A DNA stretch of 64,000 nucleotides from Nocardia sp. SYP-A9097 (GTDB lineage Bacteria > Actinomycetota > Actinomycetes > Mycobacteriales > Mycobacteriaceae): contig NZ_WJIC01000002.1 in assembly GCF_009649815.1 (NCBI RefSeq), forward strand, positions 372,001-436,000, in the 5' to 3' direction. Positions 35,760-45,070 of the stretch are shown here, piece after piece. Position numbers and translations under genes: made by a program. Every line of letters begins with the position of its first letter. The first letter of the stretch is position 1. Under the pieces are notes generated by a model. The model made no database searches and was not told where the DNA came from. It worked only from the letters and a program-made list of their open reading frames with translations.

Positions 35760-36593
35760 GTGGATACCGCCTCTCGAGACCCCCAGAGCACGGCCCCGCA
35801 CGACACTCAATACGAGGATCTGCTGAGGCTGGTGCTGGAGTCGGGCACCCCGAAGGCGGATCGCACGGGTACCGGTACCCGCAGCATCTTCGGACATCAG
35901 CTGCGTTATGACCTGTCGCAAGGGTTTCCGCTGATCACCACCAAGAAGGTGCATCTCAAGTCCATCGTCTACGAATTGCTGTGGTTCCTGCGCGGCGATT
36001 CGAATGTGAAGTGGCTGCAGGAGCACGGGGTCAGCATCTGGGACGAATGGGCCGACGCCAATGGCGATCTGGGTCCGGTCTACGGCGCGCAGTGGCGGTC
36101 CTGGCCGACACCCGACGGTACCCATATCGATCAGATCGCGCAGGTGCTGCAGACGCTGCGCACCGATCCGGATTCGCGGCGGATGATCGTGTCGGCGTGG
36201 AATGTGGCCGAATTGGATCGGATGGCGCTCGCGCCGTGTCATGCCTTCTTCCAGTTCTATGTGGCGGACGGCAAACTCTCCTGCCAGCTGTATCAGCGCA
36301 GCGCGGACCTGTTCCTGGGTGTGCCGTTCAATATCGCGAGTTACGCACTGCTGACACATATGGTGGCGCAGCAGACCGAGCTACTGCCCGGCGATTTCAT
36401 CTGGACCGGCGGCGATGTGCACATCTACGACAATCATGTGACGCAGGTGCGCGAGCAGTTGACGCGCGAGCCGTACCCGTTCCCGAAGTTGAATCTGCGG
36501 CCCGCACCGACCCTGTTCGATTACGCGTACGAGGATGTGGAAATCCAGGATTACCGGCATCATCCGGCGATCAAGGCCGCGGTGGCGGTGTGA
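35760..36593 (+). CDS. thyA: Thymidylate synthase
   Basis: 277 aa from a GTG at 35760 (an in-frame ATG at 35730 is an alternative); family similarity begins at [15 protein letters not shown]. The enzyme makes dTMP from dUMP with 5,10-methylene-THF. Diagnostic regions: [40 protein letters not shown], active-site Cys in [32 protein letters not shown] and GDVHIYDNH. Followed 71 bp later by folA, which recycles the dihydrofolate produced; the order is the same as in mycobacteria (thyA-dfrA). Confidence 0.96.
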   Translation: MDTASRDPQSTAPHDTQYEDLLRLVLESGTPKADRTGTGTRSIFGHQLRYDLSQGFPLITTKKVHLKSIVYELLWFLRGDSNVKWLQEHGVSIWDEWADANGDLGPVYGAQWRSWPTPDGTHIDQIAQVLQTLRTDPDSRRMIVSAWNVAELDRMALAPCHAFFQFYVADGKLSCQLYQRSADLFLGVPFNIASYALLTHMVAQQTELLPGDFIWTGGDVHIYDNHVTQVREQLTREPYPFPKLNLRPAPTLFDYAYEDVEIQDYRHHPAIKAAVAV

Positions 36594-36664
36594 GCGGTCA
36601 GGCCCCGGAGGAGGCAGCCCGCGTAACCACGCAGGGGCCCCGCGCACACCTAATTGGAGACAGC

Positions 36665-37156
36665 GTGAGAACCATCGGGCTGATCTGGGCCCAGACCCCG
36701 GGCGGGGTGATCGGTTTGGACAATGCCATTCCGTGGCGCGTGCCCGAGGATATGGCGCACTTCAAGGAAGTCACCTGGGGCCATCCCGTGGTGATGGGAC
36801 GGCGCACCTGGGATTCGCTGCCCGCACGCTTCCGGCCGCTGGAGGGTCGGCGCAATATCGTCGTGACCCGGCAGGCGGACTGGTCCGCCGAGGGCGCCGA
36901 ACGGGCGAGCTCGCTCGAGCACGCCCTCGAGCTGAGCGGAACCGGGACGGTCTGGGTCGCGGGCGGTGGCGAAATCTACCGCGCCGCAATGCCATTCGCG
37001 ACCGAGCTGATGGTCACCGAGGTGGACTCCGAGGTCACCGGCGATTGCTATGCCGCTCCGATCGGCGCGGAGTGGACCGCGGGCGAGGATGCGTGGCGAG
37101 AGTCCGCGTCGGGCCTGCGTTTCCGGTTCCGGCGTTATCGCCGCGTTGTGCGGTAA
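36665..37156 (+). CDS. folA: Dihydrofolate reductase
   Basis: 163 aa from a GTG at 36665, placed by a GGAGA ribosome binding site and by the family start TIGLIWAQTPGGVIG. It reduces dihydrofolate to THF with NADPH and is the trimethoprim target. Motifs: GVIGLDNAIPWRVPEDMAHF (substrate Asp at PED), VVMGRRTWDSLP, NIVVTRQ and WVAGGGEIYRAA. Co-oriented with and close to thyA; they form a nucleotide-synthesis operon. Confidence 0.95.
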   Translation: MRTIGLIWAQTPGGVIGLDNAIPWRVPEDMAHFKEVTWGHPVVMGRRTWDSLPARFRPLEGRRNIVVTRQADWSAEGAERASSLEHALELSGTGTVWVAGGGEIYRAAMPFATELMVTEVDSEVTGDCYAAPIGAEWTAGEDAWRESASGLRFRFRRYRRVVR

Positions 37157-37271
37157 TCGGGGATAACGCGAACATTCCACTCCGGTAATTCCTGTGCACG
37201 AACGGCCCAATCTGCCAGTCGCCCAGTAAGTAGTCCGGCATACTCACGGATACTCCGGCGAAAGGCAGTCC

Positions 37272-37598
37272 ATGGACAAGAAGTCGCTGACCGCGGTCGC
37301 GCGCCAGCAGCTGAAGCTGGCGGCGACCGCCTCGAGCGGACGTAGTTCGCTCACCATCTACGGCGGTCACGCGCACAGCCTGCGTCAGACGGTGATCGCC
37401 ATGACCGCCGGGCAGTCCCTGGCCGAGCACGAGAATCCGGGCGAGGCCACCATGCTGGTGCTCAGTGGCGTGCTGGCGCTGATCAGCGGCGCCAATGAAT
37501 GGAAGGGTTCGGCCGGCGATCTGCTGGTGATCCCGGACGCGCGGCACAGTGTGAAGGCCATCGATGATGTGGCTTTCCTGCTCACCGTGGCGAAATAG
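37272..37598 (+). CDS. Cupin-domain protein
   Basis: The 108-aa single-domain cupin has the two short strands of the barrel in MTAGQSLAEHENPGEATMLVLSG and GDLLVIPDARHSVKAID. The first motif keeps one His and Glu, and the second keeps PxxxxH, so a metal site is possible but incomplete by eye. Function unknown. It lies 57 bp upstream of the DyP peroxidase gene on the same strand and may be the first gene of the encapsulin operon. Confidence 0.8.
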   Translation: MDKKSLTAVARQQLKLAATASSGRSSLTIYGGHAHSLRQTVIAMTAGQSLAEHENPGEATMLVLSGVLALISGANEWKGSAGDLLVIPDARHSVKAIDDVAFLLTVAK

Positions 37599-37655
37599 CA
37601 GACACGGGGCTACCGGCCGTTCGGTTCGATCGGTGCACGTTCTAGGCTGGACCGC

Positions 37656-38666
37656 ATGGGTGAGCCGCAGCCGATTCTCGACCCGCTGACTCCCGCCGCG
37701 ATTTTCCTCGTCGCCACCGTCGACGAGGGTGGTGAGGCATTGATACGCGACCTGCTCGCGGACCTGCCCGGATTACGCCGAGCCATCGGCTTCCGGGTGC
37801 CCGGTGCGGGATTGACCTGTAATACGAGCATCGGCTCCGATGCCTGGGATCGTCTCTTCGCGGGGGCGAAACCGGCTGAGCTGCACGAGTTTCCGGGGTA
37901 CCGGGGCGAGCGGCATCAGGCCCCCGCCACCCCGGGCGATCTGCTCTTCCACATCAAGGCCGAAAACCAGGACGCCTGTTTCGAATTGGCGATGGTCATC
38001 GGCGACCGGCTGGCCGGGGCGGGCACGATTGTCGATCAGACCGTGGGTTTCCGGTACTTCGAACAGCGTGATCTGCTCGGATTCGTCGACGGCACAGAGA
38101 ATCCCGAGGGACCGCTCGCGGTTTCGAGCGCCCTGGTCGGCGACGCGGATGCCGAATTCGCCGGTGGCAGTTACGTGATCGTGCAGAAGTACCTGCACAA
38201 TCTCGGCGATTGGAAGGCGCTCTCGACGCAGGAGCAGGAACGGGTGATCGGGCGCACCAAGCTCGACGACTATGAGCTCTCCGACACCGACAAGCCCGCG
38301 AATTCGCATGTGGCCGTGAATGATCAGGACGATGTCGGCACCATCATGCGTGCCAATATGCCGTTCGGCAGCGTGCAGGACGGCGAGTTCGGCACCTATT
38401 ACATCGCCTACTCGGCCACGCCTTCGGTCACCGAGACCATGCTGCAGCGCATGTTCCTGGGCACCGCCGAGGCCGCGTACGACCGGATTCTGGATTTCTC
38501 CACAGCCGTCACCGGCACCTTGTTCTTCGCCCCGCCCGCGGGGTTCTTCGACGCGCTGCCGGAAGCACCCGCACCGGCGGCGGCCCGGGAATCTTCGGCA
38601 ACCAATGGTGTTGTCTCCCACGATGGTTCCCTCGGAATCGGCACGTTGAAAAGGAGTCAGGCATGA
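37656..38666 (+). CDS. Dye-decolorizing (DyP-type) heme peroxidase, encapsulin cargo
   Basis: 336 aa. The GxxDG motif is GFVDGTENPEG (catalytic Asp), the proximal heme His is in NSHVAVND, and the distal Arg in GTIMRANMPFG. This is subfamily B (bacterial) DyP. The C-terminal extension ends DGSLGIGTLKR-SQA, the hallmark cargo-loading peptide that docks in the encapsulin shell. The stop overlaps the shell gene start (ATGA), so shell and cargo are translationally coupled. The enzyme reduces peroxide with an undefined electron donor inside the nanocompartment. Confidence 0.94.
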   Translation: MGEPQPILDPLTPAAIFLVATVDEGGEALIRDLLADLPGLRRAIGFRVPGAGLTCNTSIGSDAWDRLFAGAKPAELHEFPGYRGERHQAPATPGDLLFHIKAENQDACFELAMVIGDRLAGAGTIVDQTVGFRYFEQRDLLGFVDGTENPEGPLAVSSALVGDADAEFAGGSYVIVQKYLHNLGDWKALSTQEQERVIGRTKLDDYELSDTDKPANSHVAVNDQDDVGTIMRANMPFGSVQDGEFGTYYIAYSATPSVTETMLQRMFLGTAEAAYDRILDFSTAVTGTLFFAPPAGFFDALPEAPAPAAARESSATNGVVSHDGSLGIGTLKRSQA

Positions 38667-39460
38667 ACAACCTCCACCGGGAACTCGCGCCGATCACCTC
38701 CGCCGCCTGGACGGCGATCGAGCAGGAGGCGACCCGAACCTTCAAGCGGCACATCGCCGGTCGCCGCGTGGTCGATGTCTCCGGACCGCACGGGGCCGAC
38801 TACTCCGCGGTGGGCGTGGGTCGCACCGCCGCCATCACCTCGCCCGGTGACGGCGTGCAGGCGCGCCAGCGGGTGGTGGTGCCGCTGGTGGAGTTGCGGG
38901 TGCCGTTCAGCCTGTCCCGCGATGAGCTCGACAATGTGGAGCGCGGGGCCAAGGACACCGATCTGGACGCGGTGAAGGAGGCGGCCAAGAAGATCGCCTT
39001 CGCCGAGGATCGGGCGCTGTTCGAGGGGTATCCGGCCGCCGGAATCGTCGGCATTCGCGCCAGTACCTCCTGCGAACCGGTCAAACTGCCCGGCGATCCG
39101 CGCCTGGTTCCGGAGGCCGTCACCCAGGCGCTGAGCAAGCTGCGCCTGGCCGGCGTGGACGGCCCGTACTCGGTCCTGCTCTCCGCCGACATGTACACCG
39201 CGGTTAGCGAAACCTCCGACCACGGCCACCCGATCCGCACCCATATCGAACGCCTCATCGACGGCGAAATCATCTGGGCCCCAGCCATAGACGGCGCATT
39301 CGTACTCTCCACCCGAGGCGGCGACTTCGACCTGCGGATCGGCCAGGACACCTCCATCGGCTACCTCTCGCACGACGCCGAATCCGTCCAGCTCTACTTC
39401 CAGGAGTCCCTGACCTTCCTGGTCTACACGGCGGAAGCGGCAGTAGCCCTGGAGGCGTAA
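38663..39460 (+). CDS. enc: Family 1 encapsulin shell protein
   Basis: A 265-aa HK97-fold shell protein, homologue of mycobacterial Cfp29. N-terminal helix MNNLHRELAPITSAAWTAIEQEATRTFKRHIAGRRVVDVSG and the E-loop/P-domain text KDTDLDAVKEAAKKIAFAEDRALFEG are typical; C-terminus YFQESLTFLVYTAEAAVALEA. It assembles 24-nm-type T=1 shells, here around the DyP cargo encoded just upstream. Strong terminator follows. No change in the pore or cargo-binding surface could be judged by eye. Confidence 0.95.
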   Translation: MNNLHRELAPITSAAWTAIEQEATRTFKRHIAGRRVVDVSGPHGADYSAVGVGRTAAITSPGDGVQARQRVVVPLVELRVPFSLSRDELDNVERGAKDTDLDAVKEAAKKIAFAEDRALFEGYPAAGIVGIRASTSCEPVKLPGDPRLVPEAVTQALSKLRLAGVDGPYSVLLSADMYTAVSETSDHGHPIRTHIERLIDGEIIWAPAIDGAFVLSTRGGDFDLRIGQDTSIGYLSHDAESVQLYFQESLTFLVYTAEAAVALEA

Positions 39461-39484
39461 GCCACCGCCGAGCAGCGGTAGCAC

Positions 39485-39519
39485 CGGCCCCGTGCGCACA
39501 CTGCGCACGGGGCCGTTTT
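39485..39519 (+). terminator. Rho-independent terminator of the DyP-encapsulin operon
   Basis: Perfect 14-bp arms CGGCCCCGTGCGCA / TGCGCACGGGGCCG around CAC, followed by TTTT. Confidence 0.9.
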
Positions 39520-39556
39520 GCGGGTACGGTGACGCGCAGCACAGAAGCGGGAGGCG

Positions 39557-40123
39557 ATGTTCGATGGTGCGCGCGGGATGACGATGGTGCGGGCCGGTGT
39601 GGTGCCGGGGTGGCGGGCGGCCTGGTACGGGGTGGCCGGGGTGCTGGTTATGGCTGCGGTCTGCGGGGGTGTGGTCGGGCTTTTCGGGGTGAATCGGGTG
39701 TTCACCGGGTTGTTGTTGGGGGTGGCGGCGGGGATTACGGTGTTGTTCCTGCTGTTCGGGCGGGATGGGGTGGTGTTGACCGAACAGGCGATTGTGCGGC
39801 GAACCCCTTGGGGCGCTGAGACTTTCGGGTGGGATCGGGTGGTGGCGGGGCGGTTCACGCTCGATGAGGATGCGCGCTGGTCACTGGCGCTGGATCTCAA
39901 TGACGGTGACGAGCCGCACGGTGAGCTGGTGCTGCTGTCCATTCCGCCGGTGGTGAAGCCCATCGCGAACGCGTATGACATGCGTAAACGCGAGCAGGTC
40001 AATGAGATTCGCGGCATGCTGCGCGGTAAGCGGATTCCGGTGACGGTGCTACCGGAGATCGCGGACGCGCTGACTCGGCATTGGCGTTCGGCCCCGCCGA
40101 CGCATGGCGACAGCCCTCGGTAG
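39557..40123 (+). CDS. PH-domain-like membrane protein
   Basis: About 188 aa; the exact start is uncertain (ATG at 39557, 39578 or 39584), since the GGGAGG ribosome binding site sits very close to the first. Two hydrophobic helices (VAGVLVMAAVCGGVVGLFG and GLLLGVAAGITVLFLLFG) precede a cytosolic domain with the strand pattern GVVLTEQAIVRRTPWG-ETFGWDRVVAGRF, resembling bacterial PH (bPH2-like) domains of actinobacterial membrane proteins. Function unknown. It overlaps the Nudix frame only if that gene starts at 40104. Confidence 0.75.
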   Translation: MFDGARGMTMVRAGVVPGWRAAWYGVAGVLVMAAVCGGVVGLFGVNRVFTGLLLGVAAGITVLFLLFGRDGVVLTEQAIVRRTPWGAETFGWDRVVAGRFTLDEDARWSLALDLNDGDEPHGELVLLSIPPVVKPIANAYDMRKREQVNEIRGMLRGKRIPVTVLPEIADALTRHWRSAPPTHGDSPR

Positions 40124-40133
40124 GGTCTATGCC

Positions 40134-40532
40134 GTGATTCGCACCGCGGCGCTGGCACATATTCGGGATCGTCGTCTGCTGCAGACCAGGTCCACCGGTA
40201 AGGATGTCTTCTATATGGCGGGCGGCAAGATCGACCCGGGTGAGACCCCGGAGTCGGCCCTGCACCGCGAGATTCGCGAGGAGCTCGGTGTCGGCGCGGT
40301 CGAGGTGGCCGAGCTCGGCGTCTTCGAGGCGGAGGCGTACGGCCACGCACCCGGCACCCGACTGCATATGACGTGTTTCCTCGGCGACCTCACCGAGGAA
40401 CCGCATCCCTCCGGGGAGATCGCCGAGCTGCGCTGGTTCACCCTCGCCGAGTATGAGGCCATGGAGCATGTGGCTCCGGGCTCACTCCTGGTCTTTCAGC
40501 GGCTGCACGCCCTAGGTCTGATCGACGCCTGA
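40134..40532 (+). CDS. Nudix hydrolase
   Basis: 132 aa from a GTG at 40134 (VIRTAALAHIRDRRLLQTRS); an ATG at 40104 overlapping the upstream gene would add 10 residues. The Nudix box is complete: GGKIDPGETPESALHRE followed by IREELGV, with the metal-binding Glu residues. It would cleave nucleoside diphosphates linked to another moiety; substrate unknown. The stop overlaps the end of the convergent MFS transporter gene by about 20 bp. Confidence 0.88.
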   Translation: MIRTAALAHIRDRRLLQTRSTGKDVFYMAGGKIDPGETPESALHREIREELGVGAVEVAELGVFEAEAYGHAPGTRLHMTCFLGDLTEEPHPSGEIAELRWFTLAEYEAMEHVAPGSLLVFQRLHALGLIDA

Positions 40533-42149
40533 CTCGCCGTCGACGGCGGTCGGTGTGTCCGGTGCGCGGAATGGGATGCGGGTGGCCGCGGCCAGGCCGA
40601 CCAGCAGGAACAGCGCGGCCGCGAGCAGCGTGCTGCGGGTGGCGTCGGTGAAGCCGCGGCACAGCGCGTCGACAATGGCGCCGGCCCCGTCGTGAGCGCG
40701 CAGGCCGGAGATGGCCCCACCCGCCGACTCCCTGGTGGCGGTGGACAGCGTGTCGGCCGCACTCGCGGGCAGATTCTGCACATCCTCCAACCGGCGCGGC
40801 AGATCTTTGCCGAGCGCCACCGACAGCAGCGCGCCGACGACCGCGGTACCGAACGCCGAACCGACCTGCCGGACCGTGCTCTGGGTCGCCGAGCCCTGTC
40901 CCGAACTCGCCGGTGGCACATCGGCGAGCACCGTTCCGGTCAATTGCGCCGAGGCCATACCCAATCCGACGCCGTATACGACGAGCAGTATCGCCAGCCA
41001 CCAGCCGGAGATATGCGGCGTCACGAACAGCGCCACCAGTGCGATGGCGACGGCCTCGAAGGCCAGGCCGATCTGCACCACCCGCACCGGTCCGACCTTG
41101 CGCACGATACCCTCGGCGATTCCGGCCGCGAAGAATGCGCCGACCGCCATCGCCGCGAGCACGAAACCTGCTCCGAGAGTGGACAATCCGAGCACATTCA
41201 CCATGAACAACGGCAGTACGAACAGCAGTCCGAATTCACCGAGCGAGACCGCGAACGCGGTCACATTGCCCCAGCGGAAACTCGGGATGAGGAACAGTTT
41301 CGGATCCAGTAGTGCGGAGCGCCCGACCAGATTCCGATGGTTCTCCCAGCGAATGAACAGCACCAGCGCCAGCACACCGAGAGCCAGGAATACCGGAATG
41401 GGCGAAATCCAGGCATTCTCGGACCATTTGAAGCCGGGCATCGGGAACTCCCGCAGCGGTTTCCACCAGCCGTAGGTCTGACCTTCGATGAGCGCGAACA
41501 CCAGGAGTGCGAAACCGGCGGCGCTGAGCAGGAATCCGTCGACATCGAGTCCGGGCGCGGCCTTGCCCATCCGCGTCTCCGGAACGAACAGGACGAGCCC
41601 GATAAGCACGACCGCACCCAGCGGGATATTGACCAGGAAGATCCACGGCCAGGTGAAATTCGTGGTGAGCCAGCCGCCGAGCAGCGGGCCGATGGCCGCG
41701 ACACCCGATATGACCGAGCCCCAGACGGCGAAGGCGATAATGCGGTCCCGCCCCCGGAAGATGGCGTTCATGGTGGCGAGCGTGCCCGGCATCACCCCGG
41801 CCGCGCCGATACCCTGCACGATCCGCCCCCACAGCAGCGGCCAGGCACTGGTGGCCGAGGCGGCGAGCACACTGCCCGCCAGGAAGATCAGCACGCCGAG
41901 CGCGAACATCCTGCGCCGCCCGAGCCGGTCGCCGAGTCGCCCGCTGGTGATCAGCAGGGCGGCCAGCACGACCGCGTAAATGCTGGTAATCCATTGCGCC
42001 TGAGTGAAATTCAGGCTCAACTGGTCGATGAGGACCGGGAGCGAGACCGAGACGATGGTGCCGTCCAGCACCACCATGGAGAGTCCGAGCGCGAGCACTC
42101 CGAGCGTGATCCATTTCTTGCGACCCAGGTCTAGCTGCTCTTCTGTCAT
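40512..42149 (-). CDS. MFS exporter, DHA2 (14-TMS, EmrB/QacA) family
   Basis: 545 aa from the ATG at 42149 (MTEEQLDLGRKKWITLGVLALGLSMVVLDGTIVSVSLP); the frame opens further upstream without a better ribosome binding site. Motif D1 is VVLDGTIVSVSLPVL, motif A is SGRLGDRLGRRRMF, motif C is SGVAAIGPLLGGWL. About 14 hydrophobic segments, as expected for proton-driven drug exporters. The C-terminus extends into a helix that overlaps the Nudix stop. A role in drug or metabolite efflux is inferred; no adjacent regulator was found, though the 349-bp upstream region is large enough for operators. Confidence 0.88.
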   Translation of the reverse strand: MTEEQLDLGRKKWITLGVLALGLSMVVLDGTIVSVSLPVLIDQLSLNFTQAQWITSIYAVVLAALLITSGRLGDRLGRRRMFALGVLIFLAGSVLAASATSAWPLLWGRIVQGIGAAGVMPGTLATMNAIFRGRDRIIAFAVWGSVISGVAAIGPLLGGWLTTNFTWPWIFLVNIPLGAVVLIGLVLFVPETRMGKAAPGLDVDGFLLSAAGFALLVFALIEGQTYGWWKPLREFPMPGFKWSENAWISPIPVFLALGVLALVLFIRWENHRNLVGRSALLDPKLFLIPSFRWGNVTAFAVSLGEFGLLFVLPLFMVNVLGLSTLGAGFVLAAMAVGAFFAAGIAEGIVRKVGPVRVVQIGLAFEAVAIALVALFVTPHISGWWLAILLVVYGVGLGMASAQLTGTVLADVPPASSGQGSATQSTVRQVGSAFGTAVVGALLSVALGKDLPRRLEDVQNLPASAADTLSTATRESAGGAISGLRAHDGAGAIVDALCRGFTDATRSTLLAAALFLLVGLAAATRIPFRAPDTPTAVDGESGVDQT

Positions 42150-42498
42150 CCGTCGCTCCCGCCGCACATGGGACAGCCGTCCGAAAAACCGGTTCTCGCG
42201 GTAGCCATGCAGGTGCCATTGGCCGGTGCTAAGTGTAGGTCCAACTTCTTGGTCAACGGCCCAAGGTGACAAGACGGTTATCGGACTGGCGCAAACAGGC
42301 TGCTCTCAGCCGTGTCCCGGCACGAATGCGGCATCGACCGTGCGACGCGGCGAACTGCCTATCAATCGACGCTGATTGTTTGCCATCGTGTTCAGGGGGC
42401 TGAAAGCAACGCCGCGCGGCACCGGCGATCGCGACCGGATAGCCGGGACCGAACCGGGACAGTCGATGTCCGAATCGGATACGTTTGAGGGCGTGTCG
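42150..42498. promoter_or_regulatory. Divergent spacer between MFS exporter and TerD-like genes
   Basis: 349 bp without a supported gene. Weak direct repeats GTTGACC and GTTGGACC (minus strand near 42240-42265) could mark the exporter promoter. No operator or hairpin stands out. Confidence 0.4.
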
Positions 42499-44250
42499 AT
42501 GATGAAGGGTTCCAACGTTCCGGTGGCGGCGTCCGCGGTTCGGATCGAGCTGGGGTGGCAGTCGGGTCCGGGCGTTCCGGATGCCGATGCTTCGGCCCTG
42601 CTGCTGGCCGGTGGCCGGGTGCGCTCGGATAGTGATTTCGTCTTCTACAACCAGCCGGTACACGGCTCGGGCGCGGTCCGATATGAGGGTAAGCGACAGG
42701 GGCCACAGGTCACCGATGTGCTCTCGGTGAATCTGTCGCAGGTGGAGCCGCAGATCGAGACCATTGTCATCGCGGCCTCCGCCGATGGTGGCACCTTCGC
42801 CCAATTGCCCGGGCTGCATGTGCGTTTGGTGGATACCGGTAGCGGCGCGGAGGTCGCGCGCTTCGACAGCACCGACGCCTCATCGGAGACCGCCTATGTG
42901 CTCGGCGAGCTGTACCGCCGCCAGGGCGCGTGGAAATTCCGCGCCGTCGGGCAGGGGTACGCGACCGGACTCGCCGGGCTCGCAAGCGATTTCGGCATTG
43001 CCGTCGATGACGCCCCGGCCGCGCAACCGGCCCAGCCGTCATATGCCGCCCCGCCGCCCGCCGCTTCCCCGTCATACGCCACTCCCCCACCGGCACAGCC
43101 CTTTTCGCCGCCGCCCGCGCAGCACAGCCCACCGCCGCCGTATGGAGCGCCGGGGCAGCCGACCGGGGCTCCGCAGCCGAATTACGCCGCGCCGGGCCAG
43201 AACCCACCGCCGTACGGTGCGCCCGGGCAGTACCCGCCGCCGCCTGCCGGTTACACCCCGCAGCCGGGTCAGTACCCGGACCCCGCGGGTCAATACCCGC
43301 CGCCGGGGCAATATCCGCCGCCCGCTGGACAATTCCCGGATCCGGCCGGTCAGTACCCGCCCGGCGGTCAGTACCCGCCGCCGCCCGGGCAGTATCAGGA
43401 TCCGGCGTATTCGCCTGCGCCGGGCGGATATCCGCCGCCGCAGCAGCCGTATCCCGCGCCGCCGAATCCGTATCAGTCGGGTGGGAATCAGATTCCGCCG
43501 TATCAGCAGGGCGGGAATCAGCCTCCGGCACCGCCGTATCAGCAGGGCGCGAATCCTGTTCCGCCGCAACCGTTCGGGCAGACTCCGCCGCCCGGTGGTG
43601 CCGAGCCCAAGGTGAATCTGGGCAAGATCTCGCTGACCAAGGAGGCCCCGGCGGTCTCGCTGACCAAGCAGGGAGCGACCGGCGGCATTATGCGGGTCAA
43701 CCTGAACTGGTCGGTGCCCGGTGCGTCGAGTGGGCTGTTCGGGCGTAAGCGCGGTGGTAATGGCGGTCTGGATCTGGATCTGTGCTGCTTCTGGGAGCTG
43801 ACCGACGGTACGAAGGGTTGCATCAGCCCGCTGGACACCATGGGCAATCTGCATCGCGCCCCGTTCATCGAGCTGGATCAGGACGATCGCACCGGCGCGA
43901 GCCAGGGCGGGGAGAACCTGTCCATCAATCTCGATCACACCGTGCAGTTCCGGCGCATTCTGGTCTTCGCCTCGCTGTACGAGGGTGCGGAGGATTTCCG
44001 TGGCGTGCACGCCATCGCGACTCTGCATCCGCGCAATTCCGCGCCCATCGAGATGGAGGTCAGCGGCTGTATCGACGACTCCCGCGAGATGGTGCTCGCC
44101 CTCATCGAGAATGTGAACGGCGAGTTGGTGGTTCGGCGCGAGGGTGTCTTCGTGCGCCCGCCGGACGGCCACCGCTTCTGGGGCAAGATGGCCGTCGACC
44201 AGGCGTACCGCTGGGAACTCAAGTGGGGCACCTCGAAGGGCAAGTCCTAG
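42499..44250 (+). CDS. TerD-family stress protein with Pro/Gln/Tyr-rich linker
   Basis: About 583 aa from the ATG at 42499 ([20 protein letters not shown]), the family start, with GAGGG upstream. Domain 1 (residues 1-165) is TerD-like: [34 protein letters not shown], and the calcium-ligand-type acidic segments. Residues about 170-370 are a low-complexity linker with many PGQYPPP-type repeats. The C-terminal domain (from about 375) is TerD-related again: [22 protein letters not shown], then a repeated core [19 protein letters not shown]. TerD proteins bind calcium and act in tellurite/phage/stress responses. Stop overlaps the convergent TetR stop in a CTAG palindrome. Confidence 0.9.
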   Translation: MMKGSNVPVAASAVRIELGWQSGPGVPDADASALLLAGGRVRSDSDFVFYNQPVHGSGAVRYEGKRQGPQVTDVLSVNLSQVEPQIETIVIAASADGGTFAQLPGLHVRLVDTGSGAEVARFDSTDASSETAYVLGELYRRQGAWKFRAVGQGYATGLAGLASDFGIAVDDAPAAQPAQPSYAAPPPAASPSYATPPPAQPFSPPPAQHSPPPPYGAPGQPTGAPQPNYAAPGQNPPPYGAPGQYPPPPAGYTPQPGQYPDPAGQYPPPGQYPPPAGQFPDPAGQYPPGGQYPPPPGQYQDPAYSPAPGGYPPPQQPYPAPPNPYQSGGNQIPPYQQGGNQPPAPPYQQGANPVPPQPFGQTPPPGGAEPKVNLGKISLTKEAPAVSLTKQGATGGIMRVNLNWSVPGASSGLFGRKRGGNGGLDLDLCCFWELTDGTKGCISPLDTMGNLHRAPFIELDQDDRTGASQGGENLSINLDHTVQFRRILVFASLYEGAEDFRGVHAIATLHPRNSAPIEMEVSGCIDDSREMVLALIENVNGELVVRREGVFVRPPDGHRFWGKMAVDQAYRWELKWGTSKGKS

Positions 44251-44906
44251 CCCAATTCTATTGCGGCGGACCGGGTTTCGGTGAGGTCGCCGTGATAGCC
44301 GAGTAGCCGGAGCATGGCGTCGGGGATCAACTGGTCGGCGTATTGCGGGGGTGCGCCCTCATCGGAGCGGATATTGATGACCGATTCGACGAGCCGGAAC
44401 GGCAGTAGATCCGCGCCGGGGACCGTGGGGTTCCCGGCCTCGGCGATGACCGCGGCGGCGAGGGTTTCGTAGTGACGGCGCAGCTCGTCGCGGCGGGCCC
44501 GGAAGGCGGCGAAGCGTTCACTGCGCAGTTCGGGTAGCAGGTAGAGCGCGCCCAGATTCCAGCGCGCGGCGCAGAGTTGACTCACATCGAATCGGGCCAG
44601 GGCGTAGAGCCGCACGGCCGCCGGCTCGTCGGCGATGGCGAGCCGTTCGGCGAGTTCCAGCGGCCCGGTAATGGTTTCGCCGAGCAGCGCGTCGAGGATG
44701 TCGTCCTTGGACGCGAAGTGGTGGTACAGCGATGCCTGCCGGATGCCGACGGCGTCGGCGATGGCCCGGGTCGAGGTGCTGCCGTAGCCATTGCCGGTGA
44801 ACAGTTCGGCGGCGGCGTCGAGGATCTCGGCGCGCGGCGTCTGACCTGCCCTGCGGCGGGGTTCCAGGCGGGGACGTCCAGGTCCGAGTTGGGTCACGCG
44901 CTTCAT
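44247..44906 (-). CDS. TetR-family regulator of the permease/carboxylase operon
   Basis: A 219-aa repressor: [51 protein letters not shown] is a canonical TetR HTH, followed by a helical sensor domain. It is divergent from the permease gene across 165 bp that contains a 20-bp palindrome, so autoregulation and control of the operon at 45071-51921 are likely. The ligand is inferred to be the operon's nitrogen substrate or an intermediate. Start ATG at 44906; its stop overlaps the convergent TerD stop. Confidence 0.88.
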   Translation of the reverse strand: MKRVTQLGPGRPRLEPRRRAGQTPRAEILDAAAELFTGNGYGSTSTRAIADAVGIRQASLYHHFASKDDILDALLGETITGPLELAERLAIADEPAAVRLYALARFDVSQLCAARWNLGALYLLPELRSERFAAFRARRDELRRHYETLAAAVIAEAGNPTVPGADLLPFRLVESVINIRSDEGAPPQYADQLIPDAMLRLLGYHGDLTETRSAAIELG

Positions 44907-44931
44907 TCTGTCCTACCGGACCGCGGTGAGG

Positions 44932-44951
44932 TTTCTGTCACTTGATAGAAA
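44932..44951. promoter_or_regulatory. Palindromic operator, putative TetR binding site
   Basis: TTTCTGTCACTTGATAGAAA: two 9-bp arms with one mismatch around CT, 26 bp upstream of the tetR-type start and 120 bp before the permease ATG. Confidence 0.6.
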
Positions 44952-45070
44952 TCACGGCAATGCAGAAGTTACGGCGGGCCATGTTTCGGATACATCGGCG
45001 TCACCGGGCGAGCGATCGGAATTGGAAAACTTTCAATCGATAGATATTCACCGCTCGCGAAGGATTCGCC

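Noticed and set aside
44907..45070. Guanidine-I (ykkC) riboswitch upstream of the permease operon
   Set aside because: The gene content suggested it, but no ACGG/GGUCCGAGAG core is present; the spacer shows only the TetR-like palindrome.
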